This document shows, piece after piece, positions 1-11,399 of a DNA stretch of 29,407 nt. The stretch is taken from the NCBI GenBank assembly GCA_900642245.1, contig CAAAJI010000360.1:9002-38408 (forward strand). The letters run 5' to 3'. Positions within the stretch are counted from its first letter, which is position 1. Every line of letters begins with the position of its first letter. Made by a program: the position numbers and the translations under genes. Under the pieces are notes generated by a model, which saw nothing but the letters and a program-made list of their open reading frames with translations, was not told the origin of the DNA and did no database searches. Origin of the DNA: Fragilaria radians. Taxonomy: Eukaryota; Bacillariophyta; Fragilariophyceae; Fragilariales; Fragilariaceae.

Positions 1-478
1 AGACACAATTTATCAAGTTAGGAATGTTCTTACATACTGTCCACATACAAGACATCATCTTAAAAAATACGGTTTCCAAAGGTTTTTTAAAATAAAATCA
101 TTGATTTCCTATTGATTTACAGCGAAAGATCCATTTCGACAAGTCTCTGTCGCTATTCAAGGCGATAATTTGGTGGCAGCATTGCAGAACAATTTTAAAT
201 GAAAGATACTTTGGAGCAAAATTTCTCGAGATGCAAGTAAGCTCACATCTTGACAATCAAATACAATTATAAACACGTATACATGCTGTTGATATATAGC
301 TTTTGCACAGAAAAAGATGATCGAATCCAATATGAATTTCATGTTTACTATATGTTTCACTCACATTACCAAAATCCTTCCCTCATATAAATAGGTCAAC
401 AAAAAAAGGTCTATAATAAGATTTTTATCAAGTACATTACTATGTTTGATGTAACTTGTCGGCAGTGCTGTTGCCCAT
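1..478. other. Gene-free flank downstream of the first gene
   Basis: AT-rich sequence between the window edge and the stop codon of the minus-strand gene at 479. It should hold that gene's 3' untranslated region. Only short ORFs without recognisable motifs are present and I call no gene here. Confidence 0.5.
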
Positions 479-1788
479 TCATACTGGAATAGATGATTGC
501 GCCTTTTTTCCATGCTTTTCGTCACACTTTTCTTCGCTGGATTCGACATTTGTTCCTAGCGGTGATGCCGCCAATTCTTGTGCCCAATTGGAAACCAAAC
601 TGACATAATGTCCTTGCTCTAACTCAGGAACGTTATTAAGGATGTGATACTTAAGGGACATGTGTATCTGTTCCAATCGATTGGTAAAACCTTGAATGCG
701 AAGCTTAAGATTACTCTGAGTTTGAAACGTGAAATTAAGACCGGTCTCGTGACGTGTCCTGAAAAGTTGTTGCTTTGAATCATCTGCAGGAGGACAATCT
801 GTGTCCCACTGGAATGAATTAATCTCAGTGCAGTCAGACGAGCTCGAATTCCACGGATGCGCCATCATATGAGCACTGCTTGAATTGGTGCTATGAGGGC
901 TGTTGGAGATGGTGCTCTCATTGATCTCTGAAATCACACTATTCCAGCCATCATCGAGAGTCATACTATCCAGTCTTAGAATTTGAAACTCGTCTAGTTC
1001 TTTCGATTCTTCGTTTAGGATTGGTGTATTACATCTCTTGATACGCTTTCCCTCTGTTAGAGTGCAAAACATTGTAGCATCTAAATAGGGGTCGTCGATC
1101 GTCACACCCTTGTTCACTGCTCGTTTGGCTGAAAAATAAACGTGGAGCAATCGATATTCCAAGTCTTCTTTTCCGTCGGACCCGTACTATAATTTGCGGA
1201 GTTTGATGCGATTCTTAGTGTAATGTCAATTCAGCGATGGCATCTCAAAGGGAATTTTGTAACTTACTATAGTCCATAATGCACCTCCTTTCTGACTACT
1301 GTATGAAGGGTCCCCCTTGGGATAGCAATACCTCTGCTGTATCGCAGTGGGCTGTGGAAATTGTGGGCCACTTAGACTCCATGGACAATTCTTCTTGGGA
1401 GATTTCATCATGACCCAATCTATGAATGTGGAAGGGACTCTTGGTTGATCATTCAACTGATTGTTTTTCCCTTTAGGAGGCTTTAATAAAACGTAAAGGC
1501 CATCTGTTTTCCGAATGCAAGGTAGAGTTGAGATTTGACTGAAAAGTAATTCGCAAAGAATGTCTGAAACTCTTTCCGCTTTGACTGCATCGACCAAGTT
1601 TTTTATGATTTATGGAATACTGACGAGATCTCACCTTCAAATTCTAATGACGGTGGAGAAAGTTTCAGACCGTCCACTCCTACAGGAACTATTTGAAACC
1701 GTAAATGGGACGGCGGAAGGGTATTGTTATGAACACTTTCAAAGATGGATCGCACATCACAATCTGACAAGCGACGGAGACTTGCCAT
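479..1788 (-). CDS. Unrecognised three-exon protein of about 392 residues
   Basis: I do not recognise this protein. I infer three exons on the minus strand: 1788-1635, 1584-1268 and 1186-479. The joins are supported by a GTGAGA donor with GATGCAG acceptor (intron 1585-1634, 50 bp) and a perfect GTAAGT donor with ATTATAG acceptor (intron 1187-1267, 81 bp). Both keep one frame open from the ATG at 1788 to the TGA at 479-481. The middle of the protein has a compact, hydrophobic stretch (around RVSDILCELLFSQ) followed by a Lys/Pro-rich patch. The third exon contains a Ser/Asn-rich low-complexity segment and ends in a probable helix (around RLEQIHMSLKYHI) with a charged tail. No signal peptide or membrane segment is evident, so a soluble intracellular protein is the simplest reading. 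Codon use is ordinary, not highly biased. The gene model is more certain than any function. Confidence 0.7.
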
Positions 1789-2935
1789 CCTTATCTCGAG
1801 CTTCTTCTCGGTTTGCAATGTGCAAGGCCAATACGATCGATAAACATTTGAAAGAAGAAATTAGAGGAAAGTGTTGTAAAGTGTCACATTTGCACACGAT
1901 AGCTATGTTTCAAAATTATTGAATTTCAACGGTATAGATAAGGCTAACCTTACCATTAAAATCAGTTTCATCACTGAAATCTGCAATAGATTTTTTGAGG
2001 AGAAGGATATCAAGCGGATGTGGTACTGAAGTATAACAAAACAAGAACAAGACAATGAGAACTACATTCTTTCCCTAACAAGTTGTGAGCTAAGTCGTTT
2101 GAACCTTTGGTTTGATTTTTGGGTTAGACTAGTAATGTACAAGAATGAACGTTTTATGCCAGTCTATTTGGGGATGACTGTAGTACTTTGAATCAGTGCA
2201 AAAGATTTAATTTGGATCTCAACCAATTTTTGGAAATATCATGCTTTTATTTGAGCATACAATTGTGGGAAAACTTTTGAACGTAACGATAGCAATAAGT
2301 TGGACAAAACGTTTTGATTACTATACCTCGGGAATTCTTCATGTATAGTGACCTTGCCTCTGACGCCAGCAACACAAATTAAATCAGATCAATTCAGTGG
2401 AAGCGAGAAAGTGATGATTACCCAACCCCTGAAATATTATGATACTATATTTCCAAACTCAGATATCATCGTGTAGTAACTTTACATGACAGAGTATTCC
2501 ATGAATGTTTTATTTTTTCAGGAATGATTGGTACTCCAGGCAGTTCAACTGAAAGCCAAGAGTGATTTCCAAGAGTTATATCGTGGTATCATTTTGCCTA
2601 CATGATTAAACAACAAATAATGGAATATACAGGTATATTTATGTTCAATCTAAATCTCGTGTGTGTGTGAGGTTAAAGGAGTTGCATTAAATTTACGCAA
2701 TCATGTTTGTAAGTTTCAATGACGTTATGACATGCCAATTGAGAAAAGTGGAGCTAGTTTGCCCTCTCAATAGAGGCACTGGTTTGGAATATGCCAAAGT
2801 GTGTCTTTTTTTCTGTTAGAAGAATTCTCCTTGGTGCATTGTACCTCTGTTTTTCAGCGCACCAGAAAGCTAGAACTATAGTCATCAATGATCTAGCGGA
2901 TGTGTTGCATAGTATTGCTCCTCTGGGAAGAATTT
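1789..2935. other. Intergenic, no gene seen
   Basis: About 1.1 kb between the start of the unrecognised gene and the stop of the START-like gene, both on the minus strand. It must include the promoter of the former and the terminator region of the latter. Short ORFs at 2754-2939 and 2791-3024 overlap the neighbouring gene or lack recognisable content. Confidence 0.5.
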
Positions 2936-4372
2936 TCATTCTTTATTCGAAGCTTCACCATTGGTCGTTGCACCGTTTATCTTTGTTGGGTAAGGCGGAG
3001 AAAACGATTTTGAGCCTTGTTTAAGCCAAAGCTTAGATGCCGCTTCTACTTGCGGCTTAAGCCAAGTTGTGGCTCTTGGCATGGCACGACGTGCCGCGTA
3101 ATCTACAATGAAAGACGGTAACATTGGTGAGACACGTAACTCACATATGAGCCAAACTCGTGTCCAATCCTGGAGAATGCACCAAGATCAAGATGAGAAG
3201 AGCACGATGGTTAATATTATAAATAGAGTATGTTGATACAGTTGGAATTTAAAGCTTACCTCTCCTTTTCCATCTGGATTAGTCTGTGTATACCAAATCC
3301 CTTTTGCACTTTGAAGGACGACGTTGGTACATTCCGGATCCAAGGTGAATACCATATAATGGCCATCTGGATGAGGCCGGTAGTTGTGAATTGCAGCAAT
3401 ATTAAGCCGAAATTTTGACAATATAAAAGCAGCTCGCGTGGTTGATGGCGTTCCGTAATGTCGGAGTTCACGACCTGTACTTGGATCCACTGGCTTTTCC
3501 GCAATGTATCCCGATTTCAAGTTTTCACTAGAAAAGAATCTCACATCTCGGACTGTTGGGATAGTAGTGGGGTACGATTCAAAATCCAAAAGACATTCCC
3601 AAACGACAAAGGGGGGAGCTTGGACGTCCAGTACTACATATCCCGAACCTTCACCTCCCATTTTGGATTGTTCTTGTACCCTTTCTCCAGCCGCCAATCG
3701 TTGTTTCTGCAAGGAGGTGAGCACAGGTAAGGTAAATGGTAAAGGGTCAGCATAGGCTGCAGGAGTATCAGAACGTATGGCGTCCACTTCGACCGTCGAC
3801 ACGGGCCGACGAGGAGGTGAATTTTTCAAGATCAAAACATCCTCTGGGTTTTTGTTGCTCTTAATTACAGGAGACATTGTAGATGCTGGATCTCGAACAG
3901 TACGTGGCGGAGTAGGTAATCGTTTATAATCATAGGCCAATTCGACAGAATCATTCTCATCCCCCAAACCGCCTATTGACGCAGCGTTTGCAATCACATT
4001 CGATGCAGTTTGCTGTGTTTTTATTTTGGAATAGAGAGGCCGATCTGAATTATCCTTATTGTCATGATCATCTGAGGAGTTATTTATTCCAGTCCTTGAC
4101 TTTGCTTTCGCCAGTGCTGCTTTGACTCGTCGACGAACTCCTAATGGAGATTCCGATCTCTTCGATCCGTTGAGTTGATCATCCTCAGTTGTTGCCATCA
4201 TCAAGGAAGAAAGTGCCGGTCTACTCATGCTGCTTTGAACCCATGGTTGCGGATTAGATATTTGCATTCTTGCGGCAGGTGCAATGAAAAATAAATTCCC
4301 GAATGCATCGATGGATGGAATCGTTATTGTCGCAAAGGCTGTGGCCATTAAGTGAAAGTGTAAGGGACTCAT
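2936..4372 (-). CDS. Plastid-targeted START/SRPBCC (polyketide cyclase-like) protein, two exons
   Basis: Two exons are inferred: 4372-3260 and 3169-2936. They are joined across a 90-bp intron with donor GAG/GTAAGC and acceptor TCTCCAG/G, phase 0, giving about 448 residues. The start is the ATG at 4372, because the longer frame begins only with TTG. The first 22 or so residues are hydrophobic and end in DAFGNLFF, which fits the signal peptide plus Phe-type transit motif used for diatom plastid import. Residues of about 60-240 are a long, polar, probably disordered stretch rich in Ser, Asn, Asp and Pro. From about residue 243 (GYVVLDVQAPPFVVWECLLD) a START/SRPBCC-fold domain follows, as in coenzyme Q-binding COQ10-like and polyketide cyclase-like proteins. 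Its C-terminal helix (about LPSFIVDYAARRAMPRATTW) lies in exon 2. The fold binds hydrophobic ligands in a cavity, so a role with a plastid lipid or pigment is plausible but not shown. The exon join is strongly supported because exon 2 supplies the part of the domain missing from exon 1. Confidence 0.82.
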
Positions 4373-5400
4373 GATATGCTTTTGACTTTGTCTTTTTCTC
4401 AATGCTGTAAGATGATGATCAATATGGCGTAAACTGTTGCAAAATTGTTAAAGTTTGGAAGGACAGGCAATGAGTTTCAGAATGCGAAGTGATTCGTCCT
4501 CGGATTACTCATCCAGTTCCTTTTCCGAGAGGGAATCTCGAAATCGTTTTGTCGGAGTCAGGATTATCGGAATGATGTACTACCATTAGCTTCCAAGTGG
4601 GACTCTATTTAACTAAACCCAAAACAAATCATAAAAAAACGTACGAAAAAGCCAAAAACTACTTGTAGTACTGCTGCAATATTTTGTAACCACGTCACGA
4701 GACCTTTTTTCAGGACGTGTTCCGCTGTGTGACCTTTGCCCAGTGTACGGCATCGTCTAAACCGAGTACGATAAGCAGAAATACGTAACATAAAGTGGAC
4801 CTTGAGATGTGAACCATTCATCGTACACAAGGTTTAGGTCGACGTTGGAAAATTCCGTTGTGCCTTGTTACTTCACGTTCCATTAGTAATGATTCTACTG
4901 AAAACCATTCTGTGTTTTTCGCTTTCCAAGTCGATTTTATTTTCGCCAACCAAAGACACAATCTCACAACTCCTTTGTTGATTGGTACGTGTTTTTCAGT
5001 TACATTGAAGGGAGGCACCTCTGAAGATTACCATTCTCCAATATACAACAAAGTCGTTAATTGGCACGTCTGTGTATAGCTGATGATTATGGCAATTGTA
5101 ATGGTTTGCAAAGTCGTCCTTATTTTCAATTTACCAAATGTCCATTTATTTCGTGTGTAGTCACACGGTGTTTGCTCACTACATAACTGAGACGTGTGCC
5201 GCAAATGATCTTGGAGATCCATGTTAACGCAGTTCTCGCAATTTTCTTCTGTTTTTGTCATCGCATCACTTCGTATTGCCAATAAATGACCAGATAAAGG
5301 ATCTAAAAACAAGATTCGCCAAATTTTTCGACATTTTTTATTTTGAATTCTAACAATGTTTTTCAATCTATGGTTTCAAACAGCAGATCTCTCTTGAAAC
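4373..5400. other. Divergent intergenic region
   Basis: About 1 kb between two divergently transcribed genes, the START-like gene on minus and the ADP/ATP carrier on plus, so both promoters should lie here. A 39-codon plus-strand ORF from 4470 (serine-rich) and several other short ORFs have no recognisable motif. I call no gene. Confidence 0.5.
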
Positions 5401-6306
5401 ATGTCTGACTTTGTTATCAATTTCCTTGCTGGAGGTGTGTCTGGTGCTGTCGCCAAGACTTTGACTGCACCCATCGAACGTGTCAAACTTCTCATCCAAA
5501 CTCAAGACGCCAACCCAAAAATCATTTCTGGAGAAGTCAAACGATACACTGGAATTGTCGATTGCTTCACACGTGTTTCAAATGAGCAAGGAATTAAGGC
5601 GTTCTGGAGAGGTAACTTGACCAACATCATCCGTTACTTCCCAACACAGGCATTTAACTTTGCCTTCAAGGACACCATCAAGGCTCTTTTCCCAAGAGTT
5701 GACAAGAACAAGGAGTTCGGCAAGTTTTTCATGATCAACATGGCGTCTGGTGGTCTTGCCGGAGCTGGATCATTGATGATTGTCTATCCTTTGGATTATG
5801 CTCGTACCCGACTTGCATCTGATGTTGGATCTGGAAAGCAGCAATTTAGCGGTCTTGTTGACTGCATTGCCAAGACTGTGAAGGGATCAGGGCTCTCTGG
5901 TCTTTACAACGGTATTGGAGTTTCCATCCTCGGAATTATTCCATACCGAGGAGCATACTTCGGTCTCTTCGACACCCTCTCTGGTTACAACCCTTTCCAG
6001 AAGGACACTAACAACTTGTACCGTGCAGGATCAAAATTCGCCTGCGCCCAAGTGTCTGCGATTGCTGCCGGTTACGCTTCCTACCCATTCGACACTGTCC
6101 GTCGTCGTCTCCAAATGCAATCGGAAAAGCCTAAGGCTGAATGGATCTACTCTGGTACTGCCGATTGCTTTGCCAAGATTATGAAAGAAGAAGGAACAGC
6201 CGCACTTTTCAAGGGAGCTGGTGCCAATGCTCTCCGTACTGTAGGTGCCGCCTTGGTACTTGTGTTGTACTCTGAGATTACCGCTGCCCTTGGAGTCGGA
6301 AAGTAA
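5401..6306 (+). CDS. Mitochondrial ADP/ATP carrier (adenine nucleotide translocase)
   Basis: An intron-less, 301-residue member of the mitochondrial carrier family, which exchanges cytosolic ADP for matrix ATP across the inner mitochondrial membrane. Length and architecture are standard: three repeats of about 100 residues, each with the carrier signature, at PIERVK (24-29), PLDYAR (130-135) and PFDTVR (229-234). Segments typical of ADP/ATP carriers are present, such as FWRGNLTNIIRYFPTQAFNF (about 68-87), ending in FKD at 89-91, and the IPYRGAYFGLFD stretch (180-191). The usual nucleotide-carrier signature RRRMMM reads RRRLQM here (234-239). There is no N-terminal presequence, as expected, since these carriers use internal signals. 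Codons are strongly biased to GTC/CTC/AAG types, consistent with high expression. The ATG at 5401 gives the normal family N-terminus. Confidence 0.95.
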   Translation: MSDFVINFLAGGVSGAVAKTLTAPIERVKLLIQTQDANPKIISGEVKRYTGIVDCFTRVSNEQGIKAFWRGNLTNIIRYFPTQAFNFAFKDTIKALFPRVDKNKEFGKFFMINMASGGLAGAGSLMIVYPLDYARTRLASDVGSGKQQFSGLVDCIAKTVKGSGLSGLYNGIGVSILGIIPYRGAYFGLFDTLSGYNPFQKDTNNLYRAGSKFACAQVSAIAAGYASYPFDTVRRRLQMQSEKPKAEWIYSGTADCFAKIMKEEGTAALFKGAGANALRTVGAALVLVLYSEITAALGVGK

Positions 6307-6825
6307 AAAAACAATTAATGAATTAGTGTAAGACATTAGGAACATTTCCATTTGCTTATATGATTAAAATGAGCATTAAGACACGCAGTGCGATGCTTCT
6401 TCAATGATATGATTGACTATTGGCATTGTTGAATGAGGGAATATAAATAGATTTGTGACTCAAGTTCAACATCTTGTTCTCTAGTGATTGTTGATAAAGG
6501 TTTACGAATGTTGTTTCTTTTGTGAAAGTAAAGATGCTGCTTGATTCTGTCCTTGATCATTCATAATAATGAGTAATGGATTGAATGCCATCATTTTTAC
6601 AATTGGCATGCTAAATAGCTTTAGGATAGCTTTGATTAAAAAAATAGGCTATATAAACTTTTTTCTCTTACAACCTCGAAAGAAAGCATCTCAAGCATAA
6701 GCAAATATTCTCATACTTCATTTGAATGCTAGGGAAATGGAAAAAAAGACAACAATGATTTGCCAAGTAACAGATTTAAACACAGTTGATGATTGTAAAT
6801 TTATTGACTCTGATTTGGCTCAAAA
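6307..6825. other. Convergent intergenic region
   Basis: About 520 AT-rich bases between the 3' ends of the ADP/ATP carrier (plus) and the tRNA methyltransferase (minus). It should contain both 3' untranslated regions. I see no gene or clear repeat. Confidence 0.5.
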
Positions 6826-8112
6826 TTACTTGTTTTCTACATCCGAAGTGGATTTTATTCCTTGTTTCTGAACTTTACTACTAGCTGTTGCAAAGGTAAG
6901 AAATGCCGTGTGTCCCCGCATACTGTTGAATGGTCTTGTACAGACTAACTTTTTCCTTGAATTGGGCCCTCGATCATTTGATGTTTCGTTGTTCCCTTCC
7001 TCATTTTGTTCGCTCTCCGTGGATATTAACGACAATCGTTGCTGCTCATTGATTTCCATCCTAGGCCTTTTACCTTTTGGAGGGGACCAAAGCTCTACTT
7101 CATCTACGAAATGCTCTTTCAGTCGGAATTCCATGGTACGGATAGAATGAAATCCACATTCCTTTAACGCTACCACACACCGTTGCACTTGTTCTACACA
7201 GGGTGAGTAGGAAGCCAGTCGACCACCAGGGTGGATAGTATCTGCCGCATGAGGGATTGCCAACCATGGCTCCGGTAGATCGAGTAGAATAGCGTGTGCT
7301 CGATGGAAGTGAGGTGCTTGCATTAGAGGTGGGAAGCCCCCTCCCACTCCATCCTTCCCGCAAACGTCTCGATGTGTCACAGTAATCAAATGGGACAATC
7401 CATGACGTTCGAATTCCTCCCTCGCCTGTTGTGCTCGAGATGCATGAAATTCAAATGTATATAGCTTCCCCCGCGGTGCTATCGACCGTGCCACAGCATG
7501 GCTAAGGGCACCACTGCCTGTACCTGACTCGATGACTGTCATGTTGGGACGCAAGTCGAGGTTGTGACAGATCATACTGGCATCTAGTTCATGTACAATT
7601 TGTGTCCGATGAAAGAGAGAACGAGCCCAGAGTTCAGGTGTAGGACGGAGAAGATATACAAAGCCATATCCGTCATTGTTGCGACTTCGGACAATCGATC
7701 CAAAGGGCTTTCCAATAAAATCATCGTGAGCGAATGACCCATTACGATTTTGAAAGTAATCACCCGATCGTGCGTACACGAAATTTAACGTATCGAAGGA
7801 TTCAAAAATAACAATGAGAGATCCAGGCTCAATGCATGATTTTTGTGGTAAGCATCGTTCTGGGTAGAACTTGGCATCAATGTGATGATCGTTACTAATT
7901 TCGTCACCGTTTGATAATGTCCCAAGGAGGTTTCGAGCGGCTTGATTTGCTGCAGTTATCACTTTATCTTCTAATGATCCATCTCCCTTTGTGGGTAGAA
8001 TTCGAATTTTGGAACGAACGGCTACACCCTCCTGGATTTCATGGGCATCGGCGAAATCCATCCAATCTCTTGGTTGGTGTTTGTGATGAAAAACGTGATG
8101 ATGGACAGACAT
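6826..8112 (-). CDS. TRMT61A: tRNA (adenine58-N1)-methyltransferase catalytic subunit, TRMT61A/Trm61 family
   Basis: A 428-residue intron-less gene. The family methylates N1 of adenine 58 in the T-loop of tRNA using S-adenosylmethionine. It works in eukaryotes as a complex with the non-catalytic partner TRM6, which is not in this window. After an N-terminal beta-rich region (KPFGSIVRS at about 135-143) comes the conserved approach RTQIVHELDASMI (169-181). The Rossmann-fold methyltransferase follows: motif I ESGTGSG (195-201), the acidic ribose-binding residue in FEFH (220-223), and DLPEPW (278-283), the family's characteristic catalytic-site motif. The C-terminal 80 or so residues are polar, charged and probably disordered. 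ATG at 8112 is the first in-frame Met and gives a histidine-rich N-terminus with no obvious organelle signal, so nucleus or cytosol is likely. Confidence 0.92.
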   Translation of the reverse strand: MSVHHHVFHHKHQPRDWMDFADAHEIQEGVAVRSKIRILPTKGDGSLEDKVITAANQAARNLLGTLSNGDEISNDHHIDAKFYPERCLPQKSCIEPGSLIVIFESFDTLNFVYARSGDYFQNRNGSFAHDDFIGKPFGSIVRSRNNDGYGFVYLLRPTPELWARSLFHRTQIVHELDASMICHNLDLRPNMTVIESGTGSGALSHAVARSIAPRGKLYTFEFHASRAQQAREEFERHGLSHLITVTHRDVCGKDGVGGGFPPLMQAPHFHRAHAILLDLPEPWLAIPHAADTIHPGGRLASYSPCVEQVQRCVVALKECGFHSIRTMEFRLKEHFVDEVELWSPPKGKRPRMEINEQQRLSLISTESEQNEEGNNETSNDRGPNSRKKLVCTRPFNSMRGHTAFLTFATASSKVQKQGIKSTSDVENK

Positions 8113-9130
8113 CCTCCATTGCGCGACCAGCTGAATTTTTTATTTTCTTCCACAGTGCCAATTGCACAAGCTGCAAGATTTTTTGTAGGTTAAGTGCCAC
8201 AATTAGTTATCACATACATAAGTTCACTTAATCTTATTAGTTTAAAGTTACACCCAGACTTTCCTTAAGGTAACGAATGCTAAAGTTAAATTGACAATTT
8301 GTTTTACTACATAGACGATCCACCAAAGCTTAATCAGTTAGTTTGACCATCGGTAGTCTTCATTCAGCCACACTTTTCTTCCATATTTTGCAGTGGCAAT
8401 AATCCAAGAAATCTAAATTCGCTATACAAGAGCATTGGTGATTAAACTTTTTGCCTATTAAAATGACTTCATGCATCTAAAGGTTCTCGAGATGGTTTGA
8501 AAATAAGTTTGCAAGGATAGTTCTAGCGATAGAAAGATCACAAAGATAGGTTGTATTAAACTCGCTTAATAGCTCACAATTGAAAAAATAATTATGTTTT
8601 TTAGTATACTATTAATAGATTCACATTATCAAATTTATTAGGACCCAGACTCCCATTGCTACAAAGGAAGCAAACAGGGTAGGATTTTATTGTGTGTTTG
8701 TGTCTATTGTCACTTTGTCTAGAACTTCCTCTTGTGCTTAGCTGCTAAGTAGGTCTTAACACCTATTGAACACACAAGAGAGACAGTTCTATTAAACAAG
8801 ACAAGAAACGTCTATTAATTCGTAGCAGGATAGCTGCAGATAAATAACAAGCATGTGGGAACAATTTCGTAATCCCGCATCAGTCTTAACTTACAGCCCC
8901 AAAGGCATCATTGGCGGAGAAGCAAGCAACTCCTTAAAGCTTGACTTTCCTTCTCCAAGCTGAAACTGAAAACCCTAAAACAATCCTTGTTGACTCTCCC
9001 ATTGGATAGGCAGAAGAAAACTGTAAATCCCACATTGTAGGCTACAGGAGTACTTGCAGACTGAAGGTGTAAACATCAAAACGCTCATAGCTGGAACAAT
9101 TGAATAGACCAAGCGCAACGTCGGTCAAAA
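8113..9130. other. AT-rich intergenic region, no gene seen
   Basis: Contains the promoter of the tRNA methyltransferase at its left end. From about 8640 the texture changes and resembles the degenerate retroelement DNA to the right, but I find no motif that proves it. Confidence 0.4.
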
Positions 9131-10869
9131 TTCCGCAATTTTGGGTGAACTAACACCTGAACTAAAGCACATAAACCAGCTGGTCCACAGGGATCTTTGC
9201 TGGACAGCCACAGGAACTGCACTTCACTCGATCCATTCTACATATCTCCGTGAGTTAGATCCCACTATGGCATACCTCACCAAAGGGGGCAACCAAGCAG
9301 TAAACAAATTTAGTAATCTAGTCCAGACCCAAAGTTAGCACTTTCTGTGCTGGAGTTTCCACTTCTCTTGTCCTCTCCTTCTTCTTCCTTCCAACACTCT
9401 TTTCTATTTTCTCCATTTTGGAAGTGTCTACTGGAAGCTCAACGTGTCAAGGTCATTTGTGGATGTAGTTTCAGGCTTTACAGACTGCATTGTTTTCTTT
9501 CAATTTCTAAGTTCAAGTCAGATGTACTTCTTGACTACTCAGGCTGCAATTGTCTTCTACCAATACAGGTTCAATTAACAGCTGTTCTTCTTAACTACTC
9601 AGGCTGCAATTGTTTTCTTCCAACTTTCAATTTGAACAATTTCATTGAACTTATTTTTCAAGTTCTACATTTTTGGAGGAACAAGTTTTATATTATACGT
9701 TTGCACTTGGAATACTTTTGTTTTTCAATTTCATTAATCCTTTTAAGTTTAGGACCATAACTTTCGCTTATTGAAGTGTTCTCTCAATAAACACTAAGAC
9801 TTCTAAGAGATTCGGAAAGTCTAGTGCACATGACTTCTGCCCTAAGAATTTCAATCACGCATTCTCGCAAAAACCAGATCTTGCAGGATATAGGGAAGAT
9901 GCCAAAAGAGCTGTGAGAAGGGCAATAATTCTTTACATAAAGATGAATGTCAAATATAAAGATCTTCCTAGCACCTTCATAAAGATGAAATAGGGAATGG
10001 CACATGCAACGTCAGCTACAAACGATGAGAGACGTCAAGTCCTACCTTCCCGTGTCATTGGGGATTGAAGTATCGAACGTTTTGAAGTTTTTAGAAATAA
10101 CGTTGAAGTTAGAAAGAGGAGTAGACTATCATGTTGATTTTGGGATGATGCGGCATTAGGTTTTCACGTTAAGAAAGATGTGCACTGGCGGCAAGGTGGG
10201 GTAGGATGCAGTATCTTATGGAAAATAGAAACCAGCAAGATGGAATCCAGGTATGGTATTAGATGGTTAATCAAGACAAGACAGATGCCAATAGGAATTT
10301 AAAAAAAATAAAGCTTGAAAACGTTATTACAAAGGAGGGTTTATTAAATAGATGCAAGAATATGAAGATGGCTTCATAGAACTTATTCTACTTGGACAAA
10401 GGACTTGGAATGATGACAATATTTAGAAATATTATTTGGTCCAGAATGCACAAAGGTCATGAAATAGGTGATCCGGATTTCAAAGGATTAGTAAGCTTTA
10501 AGTCTTCAATAGAAACATTCAACTTCCTTAGATCTCATGTCATCTGAAATGACCAACAAAAGAAGGGAAAGGGTACAAGGCAAATTAATAGTACCTTTCA
10601 ACCTCCTAGTACTATGAAGAAACATAAGGTCAAGACGGTTTTAACCTTAAGAAACAAATTCCAAATCCAAGACTTGACTGGTTCAGATGAATGCTCGATA
10701 CTTAACCACTTTCAAAAACGGCAATAGTATGTAAACTAGCACAAGTATCTCTGGAAATTCGGATGACACTTCCCTTGGAAAGTAAGAAATAGCTTTCCAA
10801 TGAAAGAAAACGTCAACAATAACAAGATGATAAGATAAAAAAGGTATTAAGCCCAAAAAGCAAACATAC
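9131..10869. other. Degenerate sequence, possibly decayed retroelement 5' part
   Basis: Short ORFs (9141-9338 and 9347-9760, plus strand) read like protein-derived sequence but match no family I recognise. Their position upstream of the copia protease remnant would fit a decayed gag region of the same element. That is inference from order only. Frequent stops and no long frame argue against a living gene. Confidence 0.3.
9475..9645 (+). repeat. Imperfect tandem repeat, period about 60 bp
   Basis: Three related copies begin near 9478, 9536 and 9596. The last two share ACTACTCAGGCTGCAATTGT followed by TTCT-rich sequence. The first is more diverged (ACAGACTGCATTGTTTTCTT). It is probably a local duplication in non-coding or dead-element DNA. 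Confidence 0.65.
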
Positions 10870-11399
10870 TACTTTTGTCTCTAATTAGGATTAAAACAAT
10901 TCTTCCAATATACCAAATCAATATGCAGAGCCAAAAATGCCATGAAATGGGAGTAACACATTTAATTTGTCACGGGGGGTACTAATAGGTTTATTGAAGA
11001 ATTCCTTAAGGAGCCCTTCAATACTTCCAACATATATGAATCAAAACAGGAGGCAGATTGTGATCTTTGGATAATACTTTGCATAATAGCTGTATTTGCC
11101 ATCTTTTCCTACCAGAAAAATAGAATATCAGTATTCTGGATGATGGTGCTGATACATTTGTGTTAGGTAAAGGATGGGAAGTCTTATCAAAGAAATCTTC
11201 CAGTTGATAGTGCTTTAAATGCGATTGATCTACTCAATGAAAAATATGTTTTACTAGTCATACGTGAGAGAATGTATAATGAAATATCTGGTCATTCCTT
11301 GTTATCAGAGTTTCAATTGAGAGAATTCAGAATAATAGGATAGTAAAGAGACATCAATGACAGTGATGTACTCACAGTACATTTAGATTTTGCTGGATA

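Noticed and set aside
1560..1922. A 120-codon plus-strand ORF with an ATG start
   Set aside because: It lies over exons 1 and 2 and the first intron of the minus-strand gene, whose splice sites and frame continuity are better supported.
3230..3755. Several overlapping ORFs on both strands within the START-like gene
   Set aside because: They are other-frame readings of exon 1 and its intron. The domain motifs are in the minus-strand frame only.
5028..5366. A 112-codon minus-strand ORF upstream of the ADP/ATP carrier
   Set aside because: No recognised motif, ordinary AT-rich composition, and it lies in the likely promoter region. Chance occurrence is the simpler view.
6031..6351. Minus-strand ORF overlapping the end of the ADP/ATP carrier
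   Set aside because: Antisense shadow of a biased gene with no domain of its own.
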